In this document: positions 10,670 through 22,335 of the stretch, piece after piece | Position numbering within the stretch: the first letter of the stretch is position 1 | Layout of the letters: every line of letters starts with the position of its first letter | DNA from: Tanypteryx hageni | Lineage: Eukaryota; Arthropoda; Insecta; Odonata; Petaluridae | Direction: 5' to 3' | Assembly (NCBI GenBank): GCA_028673005.1 | Contig: CM054113.1 | Coordinates: 208,931,504 to 208,995,503, forward strand | Length of the DNA stretch: 64,000 nt | Notes under the pieces: model-generated | Told to the model about the DNA's origin: nothing | What the model saw: the letters and a program-made list of their open reading frames with translations, nothing else | The model's database searches: none | Translations under genes and position numbers: made by a program

Positions 10670-12660
10670 GTTTTACTATCTATACATCTATATACACATA
10701 CAAGTATTTGGTGCTTGCATTCTGCAAGCATCTCATCTCCCTTGTTAAAACTATTTTTGAGAGATATTTCATTATTAGAAATATTGTTTTAATTCAAAAG
10801 AGTTCACCTCTACATCAATTTTCGTTCTTTACTTATGGAATAATATTTGATTGCAACAATACGAAAATTTGCAATTTTAAGAATATTATAACTTTTCCAT
10901 TGTGGCGCACTAATTCCACACCATACTGCCAAATTTTAACGTTGTAGCTCATCTAGAAGTGAAATAATATTTTTCTAATTGTTTAAATTTTAAAAATTTA
11001 TAACGGCCGCAATAACAATTTCAAGTAAATATTCAAGAATTTTTTTGTGCATATGCACTAAGCTCTAAATAACTTTAAAATTTCAGCTCCCTAACTCCCC
11101 GCGTAGTGTCTAAACATTTACCTATTTGTTTAAACGTTAAGAATATTTAACAGCCAAACAAATTAAAATGTCAACATTTCTAAAATCCCTATTTCGTTTT
11201 TTTACAAATCCTACCTTTAAAAAAAAATCAGCTACGTAGCACATTTGGAAATACATAAACCTTGAAAATTTGTTTAGCGGCCGCATTGTTACACTTTTTC
11301 AAGATTTTCGTTTTTTCTAGTCGGTTTTGCACAGAATCCTACCAAAGTAAAAAATTTCGAATCTCCAGCTCATCTGGAAGTGCTTAAACATTAATATCCT
11401 CCTATATGCTCTACGTTATACTAGTAGAAGGTGCTTGCATACTGCAAGCATTTCATCTCACCTTGAAAAAACATTAATTTTTTAGAGAGATATTTCATCG
11501 TGGGAAATATTTCTTTAATTCAAAAGATTTCTCCTAGGGACCAAATTTCTTTTGTTCCTTATGGAACAATAATGAAGTAAAACAATTGCTAATTTTTGCA
11601 ATTTTATGAATATTATACGTTTTCCACATTGGGTTCATAATGCCACACATTTATGCCAAGTTTTAAATCTGTAGCACATTTAGAAGTGAAATAACATTTA
11701 CTAATTGTTTAAATTTAAATAATTTTTAACGGCCGCAATAAGAATTTCATAGATGCATTGAAATGTATATTCGTTTAAACAGACTAAACTCTAAATAACT
11801 TGAAAATTTCAGCTCTCTAACTCGTTCCGTAGTATCTAAACATTTACCTATTTCTTTAAACTTTAAGAATTCTTAACTGCCAAACAAATTAAAATATCAA
11901 ATTTTGTATAATCCGTATTTCGTTTTTTTACAAATCCTACCTCATCTCACACAATTATATCAATCTCCACCATACTTTGGCATTGTGACACCTACGGTCC
12001 ACAGAAGTAACATGATACGGTCAAAATTCCCTTTTCCGAAAACATTTTTTGAATCTTTGCCTCTATTCATTCAATAGGTTATGCATCATCTGTTGGCGAC
12101 TTTAACGTCCCTTATTTCCATTATATACTTTTGCACTCACGGTGCCCGCCGATTGCGCAAAAATTGGCAGTTTTGTCATTCCTTTTGAGTTGAAGGGCAA
12201 CAAGGCATTACGTTTTTTCCTAAGTATCCGAGTTCGAGCCCAGGTGGAATTTTTCCTTCGTTTACGGGATTTACGTGTGAAACAGTCACAGGTAATTCTC
12301 AAAATTTCATCTCGGAATACATTCTTTAATGGCTACAGTACATCATTCTGTATAGCTGCTACTTATGATATTTCGTATAACATACTAATAAAAGGTGTTT
12401 GTATTGCGCAAGAATTTCATCTCACCTTGAAAAACATTCATTTTTCAGTAAGATATTTCATTATTAGAAATATTACTTTAATTCCAAAGTTTTCACCCCT
12501 GCACAGATTTCCGTTCTTTCCTTATGGAACAATATTGGAGTAAAAGCAATCCCTAAAATTACCAATTTTAAGTGTATTATACATTTACCAGAGCGGGGTA
12601 CTAATGCCTCACATTTACGCCAAATTTTAAGATTGTTGCCAGGGACAGTGTGATAACTTT
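10670..12660 (-). mobile_element. Tandem Helitron-like repeats (family H)
   Basis: Units of about 720 bp are arranged head to tail, beginning near 10670, 11410 and (partial) 12380. Each starts with the hairpin TGCTTGCA-n3-TGCAAGCA (10712-10730 and 11432-11450; degraded in the third). The same order of blocks follows: TTTCATCTCACCTTG, GAGAGATATTTCAT, CCTTATGGAA, AAGTGAAATAA, AACGGCCGCAATAA and ATTTCGTTTTTTTACAAATC. On the minus strand the hairpin is followed 8-11 nt later by CTAGT or CTTGT, which is how a Helitron 3' end is built. There is no Rep/helicase gene, so the class assignment is inference. A second locus of the family is at 48395-49620. Confidence 0.5.
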
Positions 12661-12689
12661 GGGAGCCCATATGCAAATCCGATGTTGGG

Positions 12690-14020
12690 ACCCCCTTCAC
12701 CACTTTTACTGCAAGTAAATTTTCCAACCGCGGCCATCACATGACGTGAGCTAGCGAGGCGGTGATGTCCGGTAACATGTCATTTACCGTATATATTAGT
12801 GTATAGCTCTGCGCGGGCCAAGTTAGTTTGCAATATTTTATAACGCTAAATTTTGAAATTTGGTAACTCATAGAGCAAGCTATTAAAGCCAATATAAGTA
12901 TTAAATAAATGATTAAGTGGAAAGTTCGCATCATTAATTGTTTGGATCATCATACTTTTTCTTCTTGCTTATTGTTGCCAACGAAAACAATCTTCGTAAC
13001 AACCGAAATAAACAATATCTAATATGAATACGTTTTAATTTCTTTCGTGCGCCTACTGAACATAGTAAATGAAAGGAAATGGATTATTCACGACAAAGAA
13101 GTGAACTTAAATACGTTTATTTTCCTTATGTAACACACAGATTTTGTAAGTAAAAATAAATAAATAATTTTCGACGAAGGAATGAACGTGAGTATAGAGA
13201 TTACTCTTGCTCATCTCAAGTGAGGTATGTACGCTTTAAATAATTTAATTTTCGATTGTTCCATTAATTACTACCTACTGATTATAAAATAAATAGACAA
13301 ATCACAAATTCTGTATTTCCTTTGACATAGCTTCTGATATATCCTTTAGCAGTGCTTAGACGTTAGACTAAGCCGTTATAATTTATCATTTTTGACACGA
13401 TAGCATTAATCGCTAAGAACGCCTTCTATTCCGACTCAACCGGGGCGTATGGAAGAGAGTGTGACATCCAACTGATCCCGAGATGACGTTTCATATTAGA
13501 CAGGCACTTCGTAGTTCCAAATCCTGTCACGTGTGGCGCCGCTGTAGCTGGCGGACGAGTAGCCCTTGTACTTTTCCTATTCACTCCATATAAAGTTTCG
13601 TTTATTTTCCATAAGTGCTTTACCACAATTTGATGGAAAATTGTTTGCTCTAAATTCATTACATCAAACTAGAAGCCTTTTTTCTCCTGTCGTCCAGCGG
13701 TACATCATTGTTGGCTGTTTCCCTGGCAACCTCAGCATACATAACTTCGTAATTTCTGTGTAAGAAGGACCACTATGATCCACAAAGGTAATTTATTTTT
13801 TTCCACAATATTAATGAAAGTCTGGTGTATTTCGTAATTTTGAATGTAGCATAGCTCAGGTGATTAGTGGAATTATAGCTAAATGTAGGGTTAATTCTCA
13901 TTGCAATTAAAGAACGAATATCCGTCACGAAAGCAAGAAAACATAAGTTTGCATTTGATATGATCGAGCTTAGTGACTTTGAATGCCGATAACCATAGAC
14001 TAAGCCGCAGATTCCTTCGT
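12690..14020. other. Unassigned non-coding sequence
   Basis: No gene supported. A hAT-like terminus (CAGGGACAGTGTGATAAC) occurs at about 12646 without a visible partner. The open frames in this stretch are short and overlap on opposite strands. Confidence 0.25.
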
Positions 14021-14119
14021 GGGTGTCGCTAATCACGGATCCCGCTTCCGGTGCACCCCGATCCCTATACCTTGACCGCTACACACGCTGTGCACTGGCG
14101 ATGATTTGTTCGTCCTCGG

Positions 14120-14250
14120 CAATAAGACTAGCTATTCATGCATACGGAACCAGTGAATTATACAATCTGATCTGTATCCTATCTACATTATCAAAACGTT
14201 CACTTTCCTAAAGAGATAGGTCGCGAATTCAACTGCCTCAATCGAAATAT
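14120..14250. repeat. Paralogous copy of the target of the 14.8-kb Tigger element
   Basis: The block with AGACTAGCTATTCATGCATA, followed by CAGTGAATTATACAATCTGAT, recurs in diverged form at about 14740-14792. Its continuation (CCTAAAGAGATAGGTCGCG, then CAACTGCCTCAATCGAAA, 14207-14244) matches the two flanks of the insertion at 14848-15568 joined at TA. It therefore serves as an empty site. Confidence 0.75.
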
Positions 14251-14288
14251 GTCACCGAAATTATCATCACCAGTAGTCTGTCCTGGTT

Positions 14289-14480
14289 CGCAAAATGCTC
14301 CTATATTCCGCCGGTTTCTTCCTGTCTCCACAGCCGCTCTCTATCCCTTTCAATTCGTCCGTCAGCTGAAACATTTGCCTTCCTCGTCTTCCTATTCTTC
14401 TTAGTTAGTATCCACTTCCTTGTTTTTCATCCTGTCTGCCCGTTTTATCTTCAGCATTCTTCTAAAATGCCCACATCTAA
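14289..14480 (-). pseudogene. Degraded non-LTR reverse transcriptase tail
   Basis: The minus strand shows fragments parallel to the 2680-3087 copy: a D-E-L-K-G-I-E piece, an R-R-I-G-R-R piece and a K-T-G-R-Q-D-E-K piece, in the same order. Frames are broken and the sequence is more decayed than at 2.7 kb. Same retrotransposon family by inference. Confidence 0.6.
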
Positions 14481-14847
14481 TCCACTTCTTCTTCTTGCGG
14501 ACGTCCTGTTTAATATTCCGAGTTTGTGGGAGTTAATTGCTTCTAAGAGTTGCCTTTGCTTTCCCTTATTTCATCGGTATATTTTCCAATACGTAGTAGG
14601 TACGTTCAAGTCTTCTTTTCTCGATATTCGTATGAACTTCGATTCTTTCCTATTCGTTTCCAGTTGTCTCTTTGCCTATTTAATGTTAGCTGTGTCCGTC
14701 GAAGATCGACTTTCACCTTTCCAAAGGCTCGTCCTTGGTACAAACACTAGCTATTAATTCATACAGAAGCAGTAAATTATATAATCTGATACCCTACAAT
14801 ATCTTTCTTAGCTTGAAACAATCAAAACATTTACCTTCGTAAGGAAA

Positions 14848-15568
14848 TACCGTATTCTCCCGAATATAACGCGATGTTTTTTCCAAAAAATGAAATTTTA
14901 AAAGTAGCCCTCGCGTTACATTCGAGTACTAGTGATTTTAAAAGATCGTAAAATCGTGTTTCGAAAAACAACCGTACATTCTGCACGTCTGTTTACGAGT
15001 TACAAGGCACTTGTTACATTGCAGACACATTAGGCGTACGTTACAATGTATTTGTAAAGCATCCTAGGCGAGAATAGATCGAGTTCAATCGGCAGCTGAA
15101 ACCCTCGATAGTCGTTGAATTTTACCAATCCGATATTTTAACAATGGGTGACAAATAGGGTGTTGATCATGTTGAGGAAAAAGGTTCTTCCAAATCCAAG
15201 GTTAACAATGAATCCGATGAAGTTATCACATGAATTTTAAAATTGTGGTTGCTAAATCGGTGTTGTTAAAATCCACCGGACATGAGAAATCAAGGATAAC
15301 TGTTATGCTTGCAGTCATAGTCGACGGGCGAAAACTGACTCCCTACGTAATTTTAAATCGTAAAATGATGCCAAAAAAAGTTACCTTCAGGTGTAATCTT
15401 TCACGCGCATAAGAAGGGGTGGATGAACGAGGAACCTGTGTTAGATTGGCTGAAGGTTGTTCGGGGTCGCGTTATATTCAAGGTTTAGTTTTTTCCTTGA
15501 AAAAATTTTCCGAAAATCTTAGGGTCGCGTTATATTTGAGGTCGCTTTATATTCGGGACAATACGGTA
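14848..15568 (+). mobile_element. Tigger/pogo-derived element, internally deleted
   Basis: The element is 721 bp including its TA dinucleotides (14848-14849 and 15567-15568). The ends are inverted repeats: the left reads TACCGTATTCTCCCGAATAT, and the right, reverse-complemented, begins TACCGTATTGTCCCGAATAT. Inside, on the plus strand at 15230-15412, the frame V-K-S-T-G-H-E-K-S-R-I-T-V-M-L-A-V is the catalytic-core region of Tigger transposase. It is followed after a frameshift (15408-15470) by a K-K-G-W-M-N-E-E-P-V-L-D-W-L-K piece. Most of the transposase is deleted, so the copy cannot move itself. Confidence 0.88.
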
Positions 15569-15743
15569 GGTCGGGAATACAACCACTTCAATCAAAGTAG
15601 ATAAATGAGTTAATGCAAACGATAGTTTGAAGAAATTATTTTTTTATAATCTATGAATAGTTCAAAAGATAAAAAATAAGCAAAGCCGTCGACATACGTT
15701 AAATTTGAAATACTTTTCTCATTTCTGTCTGCAGAGTTAATCG

Positions 15744-15825
15744 AGACCTCCACCAAATCCGCCAGGATATGGGCAATATTGCTCCTGATATCCTCCATCA
15801 TCGCCTGGCGGATTTGGTGGGGTCT
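15744..15825. repeat. Hairpin with 23-bp arms around a 36-nt spacer
   Basis: The left arm (AGACCTCCACCAAATCCGCC then AGG) pairs with the right arm (CCTGGCGGATTTGGTGGGGT then CT) with one mismatch. The minus strand across it reads as Pro/Gly/Tyr-rich low-complexity residues in one frame. An exon of a glycine-rich protein is possible but not supported by neighbours. Confidence 0.9.
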
Positions 15826-17279
15826 GCGTCGGTACTCGGTCGGCCGGCGGAGGCGAGGATGCTCTCCTGAAGACCCCGGCGCAAACAACTTGCCCTTTCC
15901 TTCTCCTGTAAGTATAGTAAGCCTAAAGCGGCAATTATATATTTCTTCTCTTATTTTATTAACCCTTCTAATACGTTATTTTAAATAGTTGATAACAAAA
16001 GTGCCCAGTCGTCTCTGGCGAATATGAAAAGCTCGATTTCGAAGAAAACAACCTTTTTGTTCAAATATTCATTTGTTAAGAGCAAATATACGTTTTCCTA
16101 TGCATATATTCAGTGGCGCGTTTAATTCAGTCCTAAGGCGATTTTGGGGTCTCTACTGCTACAAAAACATTTATACATACTAAATCCGCATACGAAAGCT
16201 GCCAGGTGAAAATTCAGTAGCAGTAGCGTGGTTTTTTAGAAGTATAGTATTTAGGGATTCAATTACCTTCACGTTACTTCGACAATTCAAACTTGCCGAT
16301 GATAAACAGATTAGGGACTTTGTTAAGATCACGTCGATAGGGTGTGACTGATTGACATTTTAATGACGCTGTAATCGTTGCAAATAGTTATACATGTTAT
16401 ACTATATTAATTTCTATCTGTGTTTGTTTTTTTTGCTACACTGATATATCATTTTTTTAAATTAAGGCGTTGCACTCAAAACAGGCAGGCTGGTACTCTC
16501 ACAGTTGGGCGGCTAGTTATGTCCTTTCATCGATGGCCCTTCTTCCCCCCGCCCATTAAATACATATGTTCAATTAAGACCACCATTGTTGTTATGCCAA
16601 TACTGCGGTAGTACCGCACCTGCTCATAACATAGTCGTATGTGTTTTGTCGAAAGAAAACTACATGAGATTGGGATACTTCGTATTGGTAACACGAAATC
16701 CATATTTTTACCATTTATTGCGATTTTCAACTTTCAGACAGATTTTTATCGCACACTGAAATAGGAATTCGTCAATTACGGACATGCAACCATGTTGCAA
16801 CGTTCTTTTTCCTTAGCGGCGTACCGATACACCATTTACAGTCATATTTGGATGAGTTCTGCTGGCGCGCCTATCGTAAAGAAAGGTTAAATATTTACTA
16901 AAACATTCTTCTAAGTATTTGGCAACGTCGAGCCATGCGTCCCTTTTAGACTGAATATTAGACCAGATTTTTGCGTGTAAATCGCATATTAGACCAGATC
17001 GCATGATAGACCCGCATCAACATTTCTACCTTCCGTTTTATAATTAATCCACTCCAAGGTTTTGGCAAGAGTGTTAGGGGGTATTTATGTTGTTAGACTT
17101 TGGTAAGAACATGTTGTATACAAATCAAGTTCAAAGATAAAATTCCGTACCAAACACCGTATTTCACGAAATTAAATACCCTCTGATAACGGGAGGACGT
17201 TTTTAATGTATCGGTATTTTTATATAGCGATATATTCCTACAGATATATCGTTCATATCGATGTTAAAGTTACGATGCA

Positions 17280-17280
<1 letters not shown>
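15826..17280. other. Unassigned non-coding sequence
   Basis: No supported gene or element. An open frame at 15779-15988 covers the hairpin above. A pogo-like CACCGTATTTCACGAAATTA stretch occurs at about 17154 with no partner recognised. Confidence 0.25.

Positions 17281-17281
<1 letters not shown>

Positions 17282-17335
<54 letters not shown>
17282..17335. repeat. (AT)n microsatellite, about 27 units
   Basis: Uninterrupted AT dinucleotide repeat. The tyrosine/isoleucine alternation of the overlapping open frame at 17261-17563 is an artefact of this repeat. Confidence 0.98.
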
Positions 17336-17338
<3 letters not shown>

Positions 17339-18028
17339 GGTACATTATATTTTTTGCCATCCGAATTTTTACAGCCCAGTAAAAACTTGCCGTCCGCGTC
17401 TTTGATGGTTCGCGATGCGTGCGTGCTTGTGTGTCAATCAGTCAAGATGGTATTTTCGCGGAAAATGAGAAATATTCAGCGAGAGCTCTCGCAATTTGTT
17501 TTCTTATTTCCACTTGGCTCAAATAATATTGACTATGTAATTATCGACTTACGTATGGGTTGACGCAACCGAACCCAACGTAATTCGGGGACAGTCTGTA
17601 TATGGTGTTTATGTTTTTAAGCGCTTGCAGAATGTGCCGATAATGAAGTGTTATTTAACTTTCGCCGAAAATATTTTATGTATAAGCTTGCAGCTTAGTC
17701 ATTGTTTCATTAAATCGTAAATTTATTGAGAAACTTCATCACCTTCATTTCATAACTACAAAATTACGTTAGCTCATCTTGTTCTTTTCTTATTCAGAAT
17801 TAAGAGCAATCTGTTCCTCTTCGAGGAATACTGAAAATATCTCAAGTGGATCAGCAACACACGAGTGTCTTTCACGATGTTCTGATTTTTCTGCATTCTA
17901 TTTACTCGGTCTTTGATGCTGCCAATCATAGAAGAAAATCCTTTTTCCTCCGAAAGATTTTTATACATTAAATTGTTTGTCACTCCCCCCAACTTATTAT
18001 GCGATATTTGCACGAATTGAACGCATGT
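17336..18028. other. Unassigned non-coding sequence
   Basis: A tail reading CGTAATTCGGGGACAGTCTG near 17578 resembles mariner-type termini, but no boundary could be fixed. No gene supported. Confidence 0.25.
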
Positions 18029-18036
18029 AATAGGTA

Positions 18037-18627
18037 CAGGGCCGGTGCAAGGCAGTTTGGCGCCCTAGGCAAACTTTTTTGGGGCCCTATTCCACTCTAA
18101 AAGATACTAAAAATCTAATTGATGAAAATTATTTTTAATAGTAATTATACAATGATGTCTATAAGCACCGGTATTACTTAAATACGATATTACTAAAAGA
18201 TTTTTTATTATTAAATAATTTTTTTCATAATTACTAAAAACAATGTTTTTCCACATTTAAAAAGCATCAGGGATAGTAATAGCGGTAAAAATGGACATTA
18301 AGAAGAATATTTTTAGCACGAGATTGAGCAAATCATAACTTTAGACTTGTAAGTTAGTTGGAACGTCAACATCTTCAAGAATTACACATTCTTCAAAGCT
18401 TACTCAAACCGCTAGTTTGAACTTCTTATACTTTTGGGATTGGGGTAGTGCACAGAATGGAAGATGAATTAAAATCATTTGTAATATAAAGGTTTATACA
18501 ACACAAATAAAAGTATATATTACTTAAAAAAAGAATACAGACACACACATACAGTGCCATGAAATCAAAACATTGGCTCTTCATGGCGCTTCTCCATCTG
18601 TTTTGCTACCCCGTTCAGCCGGCCCTG
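18037..18627. mobile_element. Short hAT-like element (591 bp)
   Basis: The left end CAGGGCCGGTGCAAGG and the right end (reverse complement CAGGGCCGGCTGAACGG) form hAT-type inverted repeats. The flanking octamers AATAGGTA and CCTATGTA match at only 5 of 8 positions, so the duplication is degraded or the boundary is off. No coding capacity. Confidence 0.6.
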
Positions 18628-18639
18628 CCTATGTAGGAA

Positions 18640-18950
18640 AGGTCATTTCCGTACGTCCATCCGCATGTTAAATCTCGGGAACTGCAGGACGTATTTTGAT
18701 GAAATTTGGTATCGAGGAGTTTTACTATAATTGGTCGACCGATTCCAATTTTGGTTAAGATCTGATAATAATTACGACCACTTTACATTAAGACCTACAT
18801 GTAGTTTACAATGTTCGTTTCAACACGGAAAGAGAAGGACGTATTTTGTGAAATTTGGTATTGGACTGTTTTGCTAAAATTTGTTGATCGCATTTGGAAA
18901 CTCTGTGTACTCCGACATGGAGTACACCTTTCCATACTTGTTGCTATTGT
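18640..18950 (+). repeat. Dispersed repeat family D with terminal hairpin
   Basis: Two units carry the GACGTATTTTGATGAAATTTGG block (a shortened form in the second) and an ATTCCAATTTTGGTTAA / ACGACCACTTTACAT block. They end in the hairpin GTGTACTCC-n5-GGAGTACAC at 18905-18927. The inverted counterpart is at 27850-28660. Confidence 0.7.
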
Positions 18951-19690
18951 CAGGGCCGGCTACAAATGATAAGAGAGACGCACCCGCCTCAGGGTATGCA
19001 GTCAAGGGAGCAGCAGGGTTGAAATTTTTAGAAAAAAGAAATTAAAAAAATATTTCTAAGATGATAGCAGTCAAGCCTGACTACGAAATTGACCCATTAG
19101 TCTTAATTTAATTTTTTGTAACTGTAAAAAAATAGGTAGTTGTTTTGCCATCAACATTTTTACAGAATGAATATAAAAGACGTTTGCTGCACAATCGTAG
19201 CTATAATAATATACTATGTGCTCCATGTCCTTCGAGTTGAAAGCCGTTATTGTCAGTGGCATTGTTAGAATGGACAGACTCAGGCAGTCAGTCATACGTT
19301 TGACCTTTTCAATCAAACAGGAAATAAGAGAGAAGTGGTCAGCGTTTCGGTACAAATGTCATTCTTAGCATAGCTGACAAATGACCGGGCGAACAATCAC
19401 AAAGCAATTATTCAGCCACCCACGAGTTGTCAATATATACTAATTCCCATTTTCCGCGAGGCAATTATTATATATTTTATTTATCCCATACCAAGTATGT
19501 CACTTACCGCAATTTACCACTTATTTCGCAACAAATTGACCAGAATTTAGGGTGCTTATTACGCATGGAAATCAACCCAAGTAAAATCTATTTGCTTATT
19601 GGATAATACGGCGAAATAGTTATGGAGGCTCCTAAGCCGCAATGAATATTCATAAAATTGTAGATTTTTTGAGAAAATTCATAAGCTTCA
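18951..19690. other. Unassigned non-coding sequence
   Basis: A single hAT-like terminus (CAGGGCCGGCTACAAATGAT) lies at about 18951. Its partner was not located. The open frame on the minus strand at 19071-19355 has no recognisable family. Confidence 0.25.
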
Positions 19691-20307
19691 TACCGTATTT
19701 ATTCGCATATAAGCCGCCACTGCATATAAACCGCACCCTTGTTTTTTGACATAGATGTCAGTAACTATGGGTATGGTTTGTAATGATAAAGTATTTCGGT
19801 GAATTATTTGTAACCGATCAGCAACATATTCATTCCGTCGGATGCAAAGTACAATATTACCGAAAATCTACGATTGCGCATTTTACTAAAAACATGCTGC
19901 ACGTGGAAAACGACGAAAAATTGCCATGACTTTCGAACCGAAATAAATGCCACCGAAATGTTTCTTACAATAGAATTATTGAAACATGACACTAAACTGT
20001 GACGATACCTTCATATCCGTCAAATTACGCAATTTTTCTCGAGCTACCGTAGCGATCGCCTGCAAAAACTGTCGTCTGAAACTCCGTCATCAATAATAAT
20101 AACATTTCTTTTCCTTTGTTATGCTTTTCTACGTCACATAATGTGAATTATGTCACCCAGCCATTTAGCGAAGTCACAGTGAATTTTAACGATTATTTCA
20201 CATTTTTGGATTTTCTGATTTCGTTTCCTCGCATATTAGCCGCATCCTCCTTTTGGAGATGAGAAATTTGAGAAAAAAGTTCGCCTTATATACGAGTAAA
20301 TATGGAA
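19691..20307. mobile_element. Pogo/Tigger-type MITE (617 bp)
   Basis: The left terminus TACCGTATTTATTCGCATAT, followed by AAGCCGC, is mirrored at the right by TTCCATATTTACTCGTATAT then AAGGCG (reverse complement). The TA flank is kept on the left and changed to AA on the right. Only stop-filled sequence lies between, so this is a non-autonomous relative of the elements at 22.3 and 62.9 kb. Confidence 0.75.
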
Positions 20308-21600
20308 TTCTACATTGCAGTAATTTAAAAGTTTTTACCTATATTATGTAATTTTGGTAACCAATTGAAATCTTGTATTTCAGTGTGTGAGTTTCATCCC
20401 TTGACTATAATATGGAACTTATTAGTTATCTTTAAATTTTTTAGCAAATATTGAATACAGTCTTAATGTAATTATTTTTCTTAAGAGATGTTTGAAATCC
20501 ATGATGAATAGTTAAATTTTGAAAATGGATATATTAATCACTACTAAACCGGTTTAAAACAGTAACTGAACCTGTATGTTTTCTAAAGTAAATGAATGGG
20601 AAGGAAACCAGAGCACCATGATCTTAACCAAACATGAACCAAACAAAAATATTTCATTATATTAGAATTTCTGCTGGCTGCTACCAACTTATGCATTGGG
20701 GAGTAAAATTTCCTGTGTGTTATAACTTAAAACATGAAGATAAAAACATAAATTTGTCAAATTTTAAGGAGGTAACCATCTTCAACTCGTATATCATTTC
20801 ATCATCAGGAACAGAGGTAGTTTACAAATCTCCTCTAACATAAGCTCGATCTCTGTCTTAGATGACAGCATGCTACATAGGCTGATAGCTTGGCTCCCTG
20901 CTTAGTTACGTAATATTTTGGAGAATAATTCCAAAGAACACATTTATTAACACGTGGAAAAAGTAAATTTTGTCTTTCAATCAGCTAAATGCTTTTGGCT
21001 ACATCGTACATTAACTACCAATCACTGTGCCAGCTGTTCTCTCTAGCTTCCATTTCACTGGCACCACCTTAACTTATTTTAGGGTGGTACCAACCAACTA
21101 AACATTTCATCCTTCCATGACTAAAAAAATAATTTTGAAGAAAATACAAGCTACAAAAAATCAAATCACATACCTATCTTACAACTGAATATAAAAAGTA
21201 CAATCATCTGCTATTGATATAATACTCAATACAATTACATATACAATCATCGCCGGCTCTAGGGGCAAGGACTTAGGCACAGCCTCGGAGTGCCTAATTT
21301 TAGAGGAGATACTCAGAGTTGCCAAATGGCAGTTAACTTGTTTGGAAAATTCTGATCCAATGTAAATATAAAAAAGGCAGTAATATTGTATGTTATACAT
21401 AAAAAATAGTTTTGAAGCTTTAAATGAAAAAATCAGTGTAAAGTGCTAAATCAGCACTTTATAATTTTATAAATAAAATAAAACTTGAGATGGTGCTGTA
21501 TACAATCTCATAGTTCAGAAAAAGAAAACCTCTTAGGGGGTCTGACCTGGATTTTTGCTCTACTTGCAACAACAGAGCTTTTAGGCATTTGGACTTGATT
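20308..21600. other. AT-rich sequence beyond the Ty3 integrase end
   Basis: The 3' LTR of the minus-strand Ty3 element should lie here, but no TG...CA boundary could be fixed. A self-complementary stretch (AGTGCTAAATCAGCACT, about 21440-21456) is present. No gene supported. Confidence 0.3.
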
Positions 21601-22335
21601 ATGATTTATCTCACAATGAAGAGATATCGCTTTTATCATCAAGTTCGCCACTTGTAGTAGCTTGAACATTTTTCTCACTCAGAACATTTGGACTAGCTTG
21701 AACAGATTTTTCACCCAGATCATTAATTTTAATGGGTGACATAACTCCATGGGATGTATCTGTGACACGATGGGCATCAAGTAAAGTTTAAGCTCTGATG
21801 TGATCAGCATGAGTAAACCTGAATTGATAATTTACATCAACAATAAAGGTAATGGGGCTGATACAAGCATTTATTTTCCATGGTTACCATTTTTGATGAC
21901 CATGTCTCCCAAATGATTTTACCCAAACAGTATCAAGCAAAGAGAAAGTCCTGTTTTGAAAATGCCTATCTTTATATCTATATCTTGATATTCTTGATAC
22001 CGTCCCATACATAAATGGTGATCAGTAGTCAGAAGCTTAGATAATTTAGTCGGAGTGCTAAATTTCAATATTAACTCTGTTGGAGGTTATTTAGTTAGAG
22101 AGTGAGGAGTGTTGCGATAGCTAAACATTGAACTATCTAATCTGAGCTGAAAGTTATCAAAAGTCCTACCATTTTGCTTTTTTAAACCTCTTTTGATAAT
22201 CTGTACAGCTCTTTCAGCTGCACCATTTGACTTCGCATGATATGGAGGGCCACACCCGTCTAATTCCATTGATTTTCAAAACATTTTGAAATTCTTCAGA
22301 CTTAAATTGTGGGCTATTATCTGATGCCAATCCAT

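Noticed and set aside
17261..17563. 100-codon open frame
   Set aside because: It owes its openness to the (AT)n repeat; the residues are Ile-Tyr alternation and the rest has no family resemblance.
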